Shown piece by piece: positions 38,793 to 47,800 of a stretch of DNA of 64,000 bases. Every line of letters begins with the position of its first letter. The first letter of the stretch is position 1. The stretch spans positions 1 through 64,000 of the forward strand of contig RHGE01000015.1 of the NCBI GenBank assembly GCA_004296775.1. The letters run 5' to 3'. The stretch comes from Marinilabiliaceae bacterium JC017 (GTDB lineage Bacteria > Bacteroidota > Bacteroidia > Bacteroidales > Marinilabiliaceae). Below the pieces are notes generated by a model. That model searched no databases, was not told the DNA's origin, and worked only from the letters and a program-made list of their open reading frames with translations. Both the position numbers and the translations under genes were made by a program.

Positions 38793-39624
38793 TTTATATT
38801 TAATTATTACACTAGCAAAATCAACAGAAGATTGTACATCTTCCAGGGGATCAGGTTATCTGATCCTATAAAATATCCTGCGATCAATGATGTTAACAAC
38901 ATCATTAAGGCGCTGTAGTCACATTCAATAGATCATTAAAAATTGGATAATAAGCAGGAGTCTGATTAATCTCAGATTCATTTATATTGTAAGAGACATT
39001 TTAACTTTTTTGAGTACGAAGTATCCATCAGGTAATTATAAAACTATAAGATCTAATAACATTAAATGCTTTTAATAATTTGATTCTGGTATTTAAACTG
39101 ATTCCCTAAGGATGGGATGAAGGGGTGCAAACTTAATAGATAAAACGTCTCATTGTTCTCCAAAAGGAATTATTGTATATATGTTTTACAACATGTTTTT
39201 AAAAAATATGACGAATAAGCGGAAGAGTTCCTGGAATAATAAAAAAGCAGAACATTAGCCTTTGATCTGAATATTTAAATGCAAAACAGTTATCTATAAT
39301 ATATTAACTACCTAACGGAGCATTCAGATCGATTATTTCCCTATACTAATTACATGATATTGGCCAAGATGATGGGAAACGGAAGGAACGGTCAAATAGG
39401 CGGACCGAAGTGGCTGCGACGAAAATGAATGCAGGAATTTTGGCTTGTGGGTCGGAAAAAATTCATCGAGGAGGCTTTATTCAATTAGCAGAAAACAGTT
39501 AGCAGTTAGCAGTAAGCAGAAAACAGTTAACAGTGGATTTAGATTTACTTCGTTTTTGGGGCAATACAAAAATGAAGGAGGGTTTGGGGATATTGAGAAA
39601 TACGCAATTCAACTTAACCCAATG
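38793..39624. other. Gap with a decayed repeat copy
   Basis: About 39385-39470 contains CGACGAAAATGAATGC, GGCTTGTGGGTCGG and AAAATTCATCGAGGAGG, a worn copy of the element at 52300-52420 and 55985-56105. At 39489-39530 AGCAGAAAACAGTTAGCAGT-like words repeat. No gene is supported. Confidence 0.55.
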
Positions 39625-39675
39625 AAAAAAGCGACAAGATGAAAAAGTGATTTTTCTTTTCATCTTGTCGCCTTA
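39625..39675 (-). terminator. Terminator for the GH92 gene
   Basis: The arms 39631-39645 and 39657-39671 (GCGACAAGATGAAAA and its complement) form a 15-bp perfect stem; the A-run on the left is a T-run on the minus strand. Confidence 0.85.
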
Positions 39676-39702
39676 TGCTAATTTTTAATGAAAAAAGTAT
39701 TT

Positions 39703-41970
39703 CTATCGGGACATAGAAGGCGGTACATCTTCACTTTTTGTACCCCATGTTTTATTGGGCTGGGGCCCCATTTCAATTTCCAGGGTACCACCCTTGATCA
39801 TATCGGCATGACTAAACCACGATTTAGTTAATGCCTGTCCATTCAATGACACTTTTTGTACATAGATATTTTCCGGGGAATTATTTTTTGCAATAATTCT
39901 GAAATGCTTGTTCATGGGTAATGAAATATCAACCTCATCAAATAAAGGACTGCCAATTACATAGTTGGCCTCGGCGGGATTAACCGGGTAAAAACCAAGT
40001 GATGAAAGTACATACCAGGCAGACATCTGCCCGCAATCTTCATTTCCACATATCCCGTCTGTTGCAGTTGTGTACATGGAATTTAGAATTTCACGCACCT
40101 TCTCTGCAGTTTTCCATGGCATACCGACATAATTGTATAAGTAGGCCACATGATGACTTGGTTCATTACCATGCGCGTACTGTCCGATTAATCCGGAGAT
40201 ATCCGGAGACGCATTCTCTCCCTTAAGTTCTTCTTCAATAGAGAAAAGAGAATCAAGCTTGGTAACAAACGCATCATTTGAACCATGCAGTTGAATCAAT
40301 CCTGCTATATCGTGTGGTACAAACCAGGAGTACTGCCAGGCGTTTCCTTCAGTGTATTCATCGTCCCGATGGCTGGAGAACAAAGGATCAAAATCCTCTT
40401 TCCATTTTCCGTTGGCATGTTTGCCACGCATAAAACCCGTTGAAGCATCAAAGTGGTTTTTGTAGAATAAAGCACGCTCCATGAATGTTTCATAAACTGC
40501 TTCATTTCCCACGGCTTTTGCCATTTGTGCAATACACCAATCGTCATAAATATATTCCAATGCTTTGGATACGGATTCATTTTCCAGTTCTGCCGGAATG
40601 AAACCATATTTATTCAGGTGGTTGATGCCTCCCTTATCCTGTGTCGCACTCTTGACCATTGCTTTTAATAACTCATCTCCAGGAATATCGGTAATCAATC
40701 CTTTCTTCCAGGCATCAGTGATAACCGGAATGGCGTGGTAGCCAATCATGCAGTTGGTTTCATTTCCTACCAGTTCCCAAACCGGTAATAAACCACCCTC
40801 GCGGTAAATCGCCATGAAAGAATGAACAAAATCCCTTACTCGTTCCGGTTGAGTAATGGTGAAAAGCGGATGATTCGCCCTAAAGGTATCCCATAAAGAA
40901 AAAACAGTATAACGATCAAATCCATCAGCTTTATTAACCTTGCCATCGAGTCCTTTGTATTCATGGTTGGCATCCGAATGCATATTAGGTGCAATCATAC
41001 TACGGTAAAGAGCAGTATAGAAAACTGTTTTCTGATCTTGATCAGTTGTTGATATTTTAATCTTCTGAAGTTCCTGCTCCCAGGCATTGCTGGCCTCCTC
41101 TTTTACCTGGTCAAAATCCCAATGTGGCGCATCTGTGGCAATACTCTTAATAGCCCCTTTGATGCTGGCGGAAGAAAGCCCCACTTTTACCAATAGTGGC
41201 TTTTGATTGGCGATGTCAAAACCTAACACAGCACGCGTATCAGTGCCTTTGATCTCTTTTGCATCATTGAGTTCACCGCCATTGCCGGCCTTAAAGGATG
41301 TCACCGGCTGATTTACTTCAATGGCAAAATACACCCATTGGTCATTGGCCCAACCTTGTGATTTGCGATAACCGGTAAACAACATAGGAGATTCTTGTTT
41401 GATATAGGTATCCACAGCCTTATCCCAGTTGATAGCATGTGCCAGGTCTACAATCAGGGCTGCCTCCCCCGCTTTTGAAAAGGTATACTTATGAAACCCG
41501 GTACGCTTGCCAGCAGTCAGTTCTGCTTTAATATCTCCATTATCTAAATTTACCCAGTAATAGCCCGGAACAGCACCTTCCTGTTCATGGGAAAACTGGT
41601 GTTTGTAAGGATTCAGAAAATTCTTACCGCCGGCAGTGGTATCAGCCACAACCGTTTGGGTAGTAGGGGTAATCAACAAATCACCCAGATCCCCAATGCC
41701 GGTACCACTTAAATGCATGTGCGTAAAACCTGCAATAACATTAGAAGAGATGTGATAGCCCGAACACCAGTCCCAGCCTGAGACCCCGTTGTTAGGGCTT
41801 AACTGAACCATCCCGAATGGAGTGGTTGCTCCCGGAAATACATGTCCGTGAGCGCCGGTTCCTATAAACGGATCCACGTTGTCAACCAGTCGTGGTTCTT
41901 GTTGTGGCGACTGACAAGCCATAAAGAAAAACATTGGCACAACCAATGAAAAAAGTCTGAGTACATTCAT
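39703..41970 (-). CDS. GH92 family alpha-mannosidase, lipoprotein
   Basis: GH92 enzymes are Ca2+-dependent exo-alpha-mannosidases that trim N-glycan or yeast mannan. The 755-residue protein has a lipobox (PMFFFMAC, Cys19), then VDNVDPFIGTGAHGHVFPGATTPFGMVQLSPN, the family's opening motif, SLWDTFRANHPLFT in the (alpha/alpha)6 domain, YHAIPVITDAW, NEPSHHVAYLYNYVG and GNEDCGQMSAWYVLSSLGFYPV with the general-base region. It should act at the cell surface or in the periplasm. The ROK kinase 125 bases upstream may phosphorylate the released sugar. No SusC/SusD pair is visible nearby, so this is not a full PUL. Confidence 0.93.
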   Translation of the reverse strand: MNVLRLFSLVVPMFFFMACQSPQQEPRLVDNVDPFIGTGAHGHVFPGATTPFGMVQLSPNNGVSGWDWCSGYHISSNVIAGFTHMHLSGTGIGDLGDLLITPTTQTVVADTTAGGKNFLNPYKHQFSHEQEGAVPGYYWVNLDNGDIKAELTAGKRTGFHKYTFSKAGEAALIVDLAHAINWDKAVDTYIKQESPMLFTGYRKSQGWANDQWVYFAIEVNQPVTSFKAGNGGELNDAKEIKGTDTRAVLGFDIANQKPLLVKVGLSSASIKGAIKSIATDAPHWDFDQVKEEASNAWEQELQKIKISTTDQDQKTVFYTALYRSMIAPNMHSDANHEYKGLDGKVNKADGFDRYTVFSLWDTFRANHPLFTITQPERVRDFVHSFMAIYREGGLLPVWELVGNETNCMIGYHAIPVITDAWKKGLITDIPGDELLKAMVKSATQDKGGINHLNKYGFIPAELENESVSKALEYIYDDWCIAQMAKAVGNEAVYETFMERALFYKNHFDASTGFMRGKHANGKWKEDFDPLFSSHRDDEYTEGNAWQYSWFVPHDIAGLIQLHGSNDAFVTKLDSLFSIEEELKGENASPDISGLIGQYAHGNEPSHHVAYLYNYVGMPWKTAEKVREILNSMYTTATDGICGNEDCGQMSAWYVLSSLGFYPVNPAEANYVIGSPLFDEVDISLPMNKHFRIIAKNNSPENIYVQKVSLNGQALTKSWFSHADMIKGGTLEIEMGPQPNKTWGTKSEDVPPSMSR

Positions 41971-42060
41971 AATATTAGCAGTTTAGTTATAAAAAATAAC
42001 CAATTATATAACAGGGATCAAACCTGACTTCAAGAAGATAATATTGGGTAAGGAGGGAAA

Positions 42061-42085
42061 CGGATCCGGCAGAGAGCCGGATCCG
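42061..42085. terminator. Hairpin between ROK and GH92 genes
   Basis: CGGATCCGGC / GCCGGATCCG form a 10-bp stem with a 5-base loop, 11 bases after the ROK stop. There is only a short T-run, so it may be a partial terminator or an RNA processing site. Confidence 0.6.
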
Positions 42086-42095
42086 AAATATTAGT

Positions 42096-43061
42096 TTAGT
42101 TTTCCAGTTCTTTCCAAACAACAGCACTGGCACCTAATACGGCTATTTTAGCACCATCAAGTTTTGAAGGAAGCAATTTAACTTTATTGCTATAAAGGAA
42201 ACACATATTTTCTTCCATGTATTTTTTGGTGGGTTTGAAAATATAATCTCCGGCCAATGCCAGACCACCAAATAAGAATACAGCTTCAGGACTTGAGAAA
42301 GCCACAAAATTGGCAATGGCTTCACCCAACATCTTTCCTGTAATCTCAAATGCTTCAAGGGCTAACTTATCCCCTTTTTCCGCGGCATCAAAAATCATCT
42401 TGGAAGTGAAATTTCCTGAAGGAACCTTCCGCAACTCACTCGGAATTTTAGAGGTAGCAATCAACTCAGAGACAGTGCGACAAATACCGGTTGCAGAGGC
42501 ATAAGTTTCCAAACAGCCCTTACGTCCACAACCACACTCGCGTCCGTTAGTATCCATGATAACATGTCCCAGTTCACCGGCAAATCCATCGTGTCCCAGT
42601 ACCAGTTCCCCATTGACGATGATACCACTGCCAACACCGGTTCCTAATGTCAACATGATCATATTTTTCATGCCTTTTGCACCACCATACATCAACTCTC
42701 CCACAGCGGCAGAGTTAGCATCATTGGTCAAAATAATGGCCGGATAGTCATAGTATTCCCGCAATAATTGTACAAACGGAACAACATCTCCCCAACCCAG
42801 GTTGGAGGCACCAACGATTTCTCCTGTATAGTAATTTGAGCTTGGCGCACCAACACCAATTCCTTTTACTTCAATCTCTTCCTTGATCTCAAAAACAGTT
42901 TCATTGATCTTAGCGGTTAACACTTCAAGGTAATTTTTTATATCAGTATTGGTCAACGTTGGAGTATGACCTTCTGCAAGTAAGTTTCCCTCTCTGTCAA
43001 CCACACCGATTACCGTGTTGGTTCCTCCAATGTCAATGCCAATGGCGACTTCTTTTTTCAT
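42096..43061 (-). CDS. ROK-family sugar kinase
   Basis: The 321-residue protein has the ROK ATP site GIDIGGTNTVIGVVD, the ExGH motif GELGHV (162-167) and the zinc motif CGCGRKGCLE (Cys176, 178 and 183). There is no N-terminal helix-turn-helix, so it is a kinase and not a repressor. Glucokinase is the usual annotation; fructo- or mannokinase is also possible and would fit the mannosidase next to it. Confidence 0.88.
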   Translation of the reverse strand: MKKEVAIGIDIGGTNTVIGVVDREGNLLAEGHTPTLTNTDIKNYLEVLTAKINETVFEIKEEIEVKGIGVGAPSSNYYTGEIVGASNLGWGDVVPFVQLLREYYDYPAIILTNDANSAAVGELMYGGAKGMKNMIMLTLGTGVGSGIIVNGELVLGHDGFAGELGHVIMDTNGRECGCGRKGCLETYASATGICRTVSELIATSKIPSELRKVPSGNFTSKMIFDAAEKGDKLALEAFEITGKMLGEAIANFVAFSSPEAVFLFGGLALAGDYIFKPTKKYMEENMCFLYSNKVKLLPSKLDGAKIAVLGASAVVWKELEN

Positions 43062-43241
43062 TTACTGGAAATTTATAATTAAACAGATAGTTTTTGGTTT
43101 GAACTTATAATTCTTTTAAGTTCCAATGTGTGATGCACAAAAATAGAAAGATTTAAAAACATACCTTGATATATGTCATAAATCGGAAGTAAATCTCCTG
43201 TATTTGAACAAAAATACACCCGTCTGCCTGGAATGATTTTA

Positions 43242-44222
43242 TCAGAACATTGGCTTGGCAAACAAGCCCTTCTGTCGGCTCTGTTTACGCCCGAAATACA
43301 AGCTAATATCCATGAAAGGGAAGATGTTGGCAGCCGCGGGCGTATCATAGCGTGCCCAGGAAAAGATGTATCCAACAGATATGGACACATTCCGTGCAAA
43401 AAAAGTCTGTAGTTCAGTTTGATTCTCAAAAGAACGGCTTCCGGTAAAATCACCAAAAAAGAATTTTAAGGAAGAACCGAGCAACAAAGCATTATTAATT
43501 TGGTAATCTCCCCTCAGCTTGAAGTATCCAAAGCCCCCATTACCGGTCAGTGCCGGACTGCGGTTTGTTAATAAATGCTTATTTAATTCATCCGGTACTT
43601 CAGAAGAAAACTTAATGCCATAATCATAACCAAGGGCGGCTGATAAAACCAAATAGGGTTGATTCCCTTTACACCCGAACTTCTTGGCCAGGTACCGGCT
43701 AACAATTAATTCGTTTCGCATCGCCATGGCCCAGGGAACCGGGGCCAGTGAATCAATGATCTCTTGATAGCCTTGCTTTTGTGCCCATTTCAACCCGGGC
43801 GTGCCGGAATAGAAACCATGTCGAGAGGCAACAACCCACTTCTCTTTTTTCCAACGTTTCTTTATAAATATATTAGGCGCCCAGTAATCAAACCCAAGGA
43901 TAGAGGACAATTCCAGGTCCGATCGGATGCCGTAGCGGGAAGGTGTAGTTAAACTTATATTCCCGGCTTTTTTGTAAACCGTGTTGGCTGATTCACTATG
44001 CCAGATTAAATCATCACGGGCCTCATTCTTCCGCGATCCCATGGTTTGAAGAGGATTGAAAAGGTTGCTTTCACTATCCCGTTCATTGGCTTTCTGCTGA
44101 CGTTTCCGGATCTCTCTTTTGGATGTGCCTTTATTATGCTTGTGTTTTTTTGATTGGCTATAGCCGGAAGAATTAAAACACAAAAAGGAGATTAAGAATG
44201 AACAATAAAGCACTATCCGCAT
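43242..44222 (-). CDS. Predicted outer-membrane protein of unknown family
   Basis: The 326-residue protein has a signal peptide (MRIVLYCSFLISFLCFNSSGYSQ), then a very basic linker (KKHKHNKGTSKREIRKRQQK) and a C-terminal part rich in beta-strand patterns (GYDYGIKFS, YFKLRGDYQINNALLLGSSLKFFFGDF, VSISVGYIFSW) that fit a small outer-membrane barrel. I do not recognise a named family. It has no close operon partner: the ROK gene lies 180 bases downstream. Confidence 0.65.
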   Translation of the reverse strand: MRIVLYCSFLISFLCFNSSGYSQSKKHKHNKGTSKREIRKRQQKANERDSESNLFNPLQTMGSRKNEARDDLIWHSESANTVYKKAGNISLTTPSRYGIRSDLELSSILGFDYWAPNIFIKKRWKKEKWVVASRHGFYSGTPGLKWAQKQGYQEIIDSLAPVPWAMAMRNELIVSRYLAKKFGCKGNQPYLVLSAALGYDYGIKFSSEVPDELNKHLLTNRSPALTGNGGFGYFKLRGDYQINNALLLGSSLKFFFGDFTGSRSFENQTELQTFFARNVSISVGYIFSWARYDTPAAANIFPFMDISLYFGRKQSRQKGLFAKPMF

Positions 44223-44374
44223 TGTACTATGAATTAAAAGCTGTGCAAATAATATAAAAACATCTGCGAAGCTCGAAATATTTTATTAATGAGCAAAAAA
44301 CTTTGACTAACAGTTGAATCTAACGCCTCGAAAAAGGCTTTGAAAAACTTTAGAAACTTTTAACACAAAAATAG

Positions 44375-44404
44375 TTTCCAATGGGGAGGTATTTTATACT
44401 TTTG
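44375..44404 (+). promoter_or_regulatory. Promoter of the TetR-efflux operon
   Basis: TTTC (44375) and TACTTTTG (44397-44404) are 18 bases apart. The -7 box ends four bases before the TetR ATG, so the transcript may be leaderless or nearly so. Confidence 0.6.
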
Positions 44405-44408
44405 CGGC

Positions 44409-45041
44409 ATGGAGAAGAAACGCCAAAACATAATTGAACGCTCATTTCACCTTTTTCATCGCTATGGAATAAAAAGTGTGAGCATGGATGACATTGCCCG
44501 GGAAATGGGCATGTCAAAAAAAACACTTTATCAATGTGTCAAGGATAAAGGAGAATTGGTAGAAGCCGTGATGACCTATGTGCGTGATTTTATTGGAGGA
44601 GCAGTTAATGTTTTCCATGATGAAAAGGTTAATGCTATCGAGCAACACCTGGTACACCGCAATGCCTTTCAGGAAAAGTTTGTTCATCACAATCCAACCT
44701 TGTCATTTGATCTGCGCAAGTATTACCCTGTTATCTATCATGAGATGAATGAATGGAAACGCAAAACAGTTTATGACGCTCACCGAGCCAATCTGCAACA
44801 AGGCATTAAAGAAGGATTCTACCGCGAGGATATTGATCCGGATATTATTGCCCGTCTGATGGTTGCACACAGCATATTTACTTTTGATCCTACTAACGAA
44901 ATATTTGAACCTAACTCAATGAATGATCAGGCAACCATTCATCAGGTCTATAAATACCACTTTATCGGTATTTGTACTGAAGAGGGATTAAAAGAGTGCA
45001 AACGCCTGTTTGGCCATGAAAATGAAAATAAAAACAGATAA
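44409..45041 (+). CDS. TetR-family repressor
   Basis: The 210-residue protein has the TetR N-terminal HTH (IIERSFHLFHRYGIKSVSMDDIAREMGMSKKTLYQCVKDKGELVEAVM) and a variable C-terminal ligand domain. It is the first gene of a TetR-TolC-adaptor-RND order, so it most likely controls the pump genes and its own synthesis. The next in-frame ATG would cut the HTH, so the start at 44409 must be right even though it is very close to the promoter. It overlaps the reading region of the TolC gene start but not its chosen ATG. Confidence 0.88.
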   Translation: MEKKRQNIIERSFHLFHRYGIKSVSMDDIAREMGMSKKTLYQCVKDKGELVEAVMTYVRDFIGGAVNVFHDEKVNAIEQHLVHRNAFQEKFVHHNPTLSFDLRKYYPVIYHEMNEWKRKTVYDAHRANLQQGIKEGFYREDIDPDIIARLMVAHSIFTFDPTNEIFEPNSMNDQATIHQVYKYHFIGICTEEGLKECKRLFGHENENKNR

Positions 45042-45057
45042 AACAAACCAGAAAACT

Positions 45058-46386
45058 ATGTCACACCGCTTGTCTATTTTAGGACTACTATGGCTGTTGG
45101 TTCCAATCTCATTGGTGGCCCAGGAGGACCCAATGACGTTTACTTTGGAGGAGGCGCTTAATTACGCCACGGAGAATGCTTACCAAACGAAAAGTGCAGA
45201 TTATGATATTGATGCTGCCCGGAAGAAAGTATGGGAATACCTGGCACTAGGTTTGCCTCAGTTAAATATGGAAGGGGGCTTAAGCGATAATCTCTCGATT
45301 CAGGAAAATTTCATTCAATTAACCAATGAAAAAGGAGAAGTTGAAACAATCAAGGCGCAGTTCGGCACAAAATATTCGTGGAATGTGGGTGGTAAGGCCA
45401 GTCAGTTGATTTTTGACGGTTCCTACTTTCTTGGCGTAAAGGCCAGCCGCATATTCGTTGAGCTTTCCCAAAAGAACAAAGAAAAAACATTGGTAGATGT
45501 ACGCGAAGCGGTAGCCCAGGCCTATTATCTGGCATTAATAGCTTATCAGAACCTGGAGAACTTCAAACAAAACCTGAAAGTAAACGAACAGACACTGACT
45601 GAAACAGCTGCCTATTATAAAAACGGCTTTCGGGAGGAGATTGATGTGGATCAGATTCGTTTGATGGTAAACACTTCTAAGAACCTTGTCCTGGAGGCCG
45701 AACGGCAGTTAATCATTTCTGAGTCGGTGCTTAAATTTGCCATGGGGATAGATATTAATTCTCCAATAGCGTTAGCAGATAACCTGGATATTTTACTGTT
45801 ACCAGTTCAAACGAAACAAAATGCTAAAGATTCATTTCGGGTAGAAAGCCACATCGATTACGCCATTATGCAAACGCAGGAAGCGATTCAGGACGTGAAG
45901 ATCAGAAATGAGCAGGCTCAGTACCTGCCTAAACTATCGGCCTTTTATAGTTATACCCACTTTCAAATGGGAGAAGAATTTGATGCGCTAAACAAAACAA
46001 ATTCCCAGATTCTTGGCCTGTCGCTTTCAATGCCGATTTTTACCTCAGGCATGCGTCATTCAAAAGTAAAGCAGGAAAAAATCAACATGCTTAAACTGCA
46101 GAATGACAAAATAATGTTGGAGCAAAATCTGCAACGGGAGGTATTGGTGGCCAATACGAATTTAACCAATGCCCGGGAGACCTATCAGAATGATAAACTT
46201 GGTGTGGATATTGCTTATAACATCTATGATAAAACACGCATTAAATTTTCAAACGGGTTGGCATCCAGTACAGAGTTATCACAGAATGAAAATCAATACA
46301 TTCAGTCACAAGTTAAATACATTGAGTCGACCATGAATATGCTGAATGCTCACATTCAGTATAAGAAAGCAATTAGCCAATTATAG
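45058..46386 (+). CDS. TolC-family outer-membrane efflux protein
   Basis: The 442-residue protein from ATG 45058 begins MSHRLSILGLLWLLVPISLVAQ, a signal peptide, and is then helical with two OEP repeats: TFTLEEALNYATENAYQTKSADYDIDAARKKVWEYLALGLPQLNMEGGL and the mirrored YLPKLSAFYSYTHF...GLSLSMPIFTSGMRHSKV. It forms the outer-membrane duct of the pump made with the next two genes. An earlier start at 45010 would overlap the TetR gene and mask the signal peptide. Confidence 0.9.
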   Translation: MSHRLSILGLLWLLVPISLVAQEDPMTFTLEEALNYATENAYQTKSADYDIDAARKKVWEYLALGLPQLNMEGGLSDNLSIQENFIQLTNEKGEVETIKAQFGTKYSWNVGGKASQLIFDGSYFLGVKASRIFVELSQKNKEKTLVDVREAVAQAYYLALIAYQNLENFKQNLKVNEQTLTETAAYYKNGFREEIDVDQIRLMVNTSKNLVLEAERQLIISESVLKFAMGIDINSPIALADNLDILLLPVQTKQNAKDSFRVESHIDYAIMQTQEAIQDVKIRNEQAQYLPKLSAFYSYTHFQMGEEFDALNKTNSQILGLSLSMPIFTSGMRHSKVKQEKINMLKLQNDKIMLEQNLQREVLVANTNLTNARETYQNDKLGVDIAYNIYDKTRIKFSNGLASSTELSQNENQYIQSQVKYIESTMNMLNAHIQYKKAISQL

Positions 46387-46470
46387 GCTGAACAGAAAAA
46401 ATAAATCCATGGAAGGAACCAATTGGGTGAATTTCATTTGACCATTGAATAAAATCAAACACATGAAACG

Positions 46471-46500
46471 TCCATGATTAAATGATTATTTAATCATGGA
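46471..46500. repeat. Hairpin between TolC and adaptor genes
   Basis: TCCATGATTAAA / TTTAATCATGGA is a 12-bp perfect stem with a 6-base loop. The words ATGAAACATCCATGATTAA recur at about 60149. It may adjust relative expression inside the operon. Confidence 0.6.
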
Positions 46501-46537
46501 AAGTTCCATCTGGCAATTAAAATGAAAAAATAAACAG

Positions 46538-47668
46538 ATGAATAAAGCAATCATTATCCCACTCATTGCCCTGTTGATGGCCTGCTCTGCCAAAACAGCG
46601 GATACGAAAAAAGCCAAAGAAGAGCAGTTGGTTGAGTACAAGAAAGAGCTGAGTGGTCTGAAGAAAAAGATCGCTAAGCTGGAGAAAGAGCTGGAAACAA
46701 ATACCGGTGCAGGAGTTATTAAAGTAGGTCTGACCACCATTGAGTTAAAAACATTTGAGCATTTTGTTGATGTTACCGGCCAGGTGGAAGCCGACAAAAA
46801 CATATTGGTTAGTCCGGAAGTTGGGGGTAATATCATCTCCATAGAAGTAAAAGAGGGAGATAAGGTACACAAAGGTCAGGTATTGGCACGTCTCAATACG
46901 GAAACCATTCAGCGCTCCATACAGGAACTGAGAATCAGCCTGGACCTGGCCATCACCACTTATCAGCGTCAAAAGAACCTGTGGGATCAGAACATCGGAT
47001 CGGAAATGGAATTCCTCAAAGCCCGATCGGATAAAGAATCCCTGGAGAAGAAACTGGAAGGCCTGGAAGCCCAATTGGCCATGTCGGTGATTAAAGCCCC
47101 CATCAACGGCGTGGTGGATGACATCATTCAAAAACAAGGTGAGATTGCCGGACCGTCTATGCCGTTTGCCCGTTTAGTAAACATCGACAATGTGTATATC
47201 AACGCCGATGTGGCAGAAACATATCTGAATAAGATTAAGGCCGGTGATCCGGTGGAAATAAATTTCCCGGTGATCAACAAAACAGTGAATGAGAATATCT
47301 ACCGCACCTCATCGGTTATTGATGCCGGCACCCGCACATTCCGCATTAGGGTGAACCTCGATAATTTCGACAATGACATTAAACCTAACCTGCTGGCCAT
47401 AATGAAACTGAAAACTTTTTCAGCACCGGAGGCCATTGTGGTTCCATCGTTGCTCGTTAAAAAGGATTTCTCCGGGGAATTCCTGTTTGTTGCCGAGCAT
47501 CAAAGTGACAAATGGGTGGCTAAAAAACAGTATGTAAAAACCGGCATCAAGGATAATAACAATGCCCTGGTAGTGGAAGGCCTCTCAAAAGGGATGAAGT
47601 TGATAACAGAAGGATTTGCCCAGGTGGTGGACGGTTCGGTGATTTCAACAGAATCCGGATTGCAATAG
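46538..47668 (+). CDS. RND efflux periplasmic adaptor, lipoprotein
   Basis: The 376-residue protein has a lipobox (LLMAC, Cys16), an N-terminal coiled coil (about 25-50), the lipoyl half-motif VEADKNILVSPEVGGNIISIEVKEGDKVHKGQVLARL, a long alpha-hairpin (about 125-185), the second half-lipoyl VIKAPINGVVDDIIQKQGE and the beta-barrel ADVAETYLNKIKAGDPVEI. It bridges the inner-membrane RND pump to the TolC duct. Confidence 0.92.
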   Translation: MNKAIIIPLIALLMACSAKTADTKKAKEEQLVEYKKELSGLKKKIAKLEKELETNTGAGVIKVGLTTIELKTFEHFVDVTGQVEADKNILVSPEVGGNIISIEVKEGDKVHKGQVLARLNTETIQRSIQELRISLDLAITTYQRQKNLWDQNIGSEMEFLKARSDKESLEKKLEGLEAQLAMSVIKAPINGVVDDIIQKQGEIAGPSMPFARLVNIDNVYINADVAETYLNKIKAGDPVEINFPVINKTVNENIYRTSSVIDAGTRTFRIRVNLDNFDNDIKPNLLAIMKLKTFSAPEAIVVPSLLVKKDFSGEFLFVAEHQSDKWVAKKQYVKTGIKDNNNALVVEGLSKGMKLITEGFAQVVDGSVISTESGLQ

Positions 47669-47800
47669 ATCGTTGGATAATAGGTGGTAGACGGGCAGCT
47701 GATCAACAGGTATCAGAGCCCGGGCTATCTCTCACGTAAACACAAAGTTTTAACGATCCATTAAAATGAAAAATATCGAATTATTTAAGGAAGCGTCATT

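Noticed and set aside
42061-42085. Strong palindrome as an operator for the ROK gene
   Set aside because: It lies after the ROK stop codon, where a terminator or processing hairpin is more likely.
39703-43061. GH92 plus ROK as a polysaccharide utilisation locus
   Set aside because: No SusC/SusD pair or hybrid regulator is present on either side.
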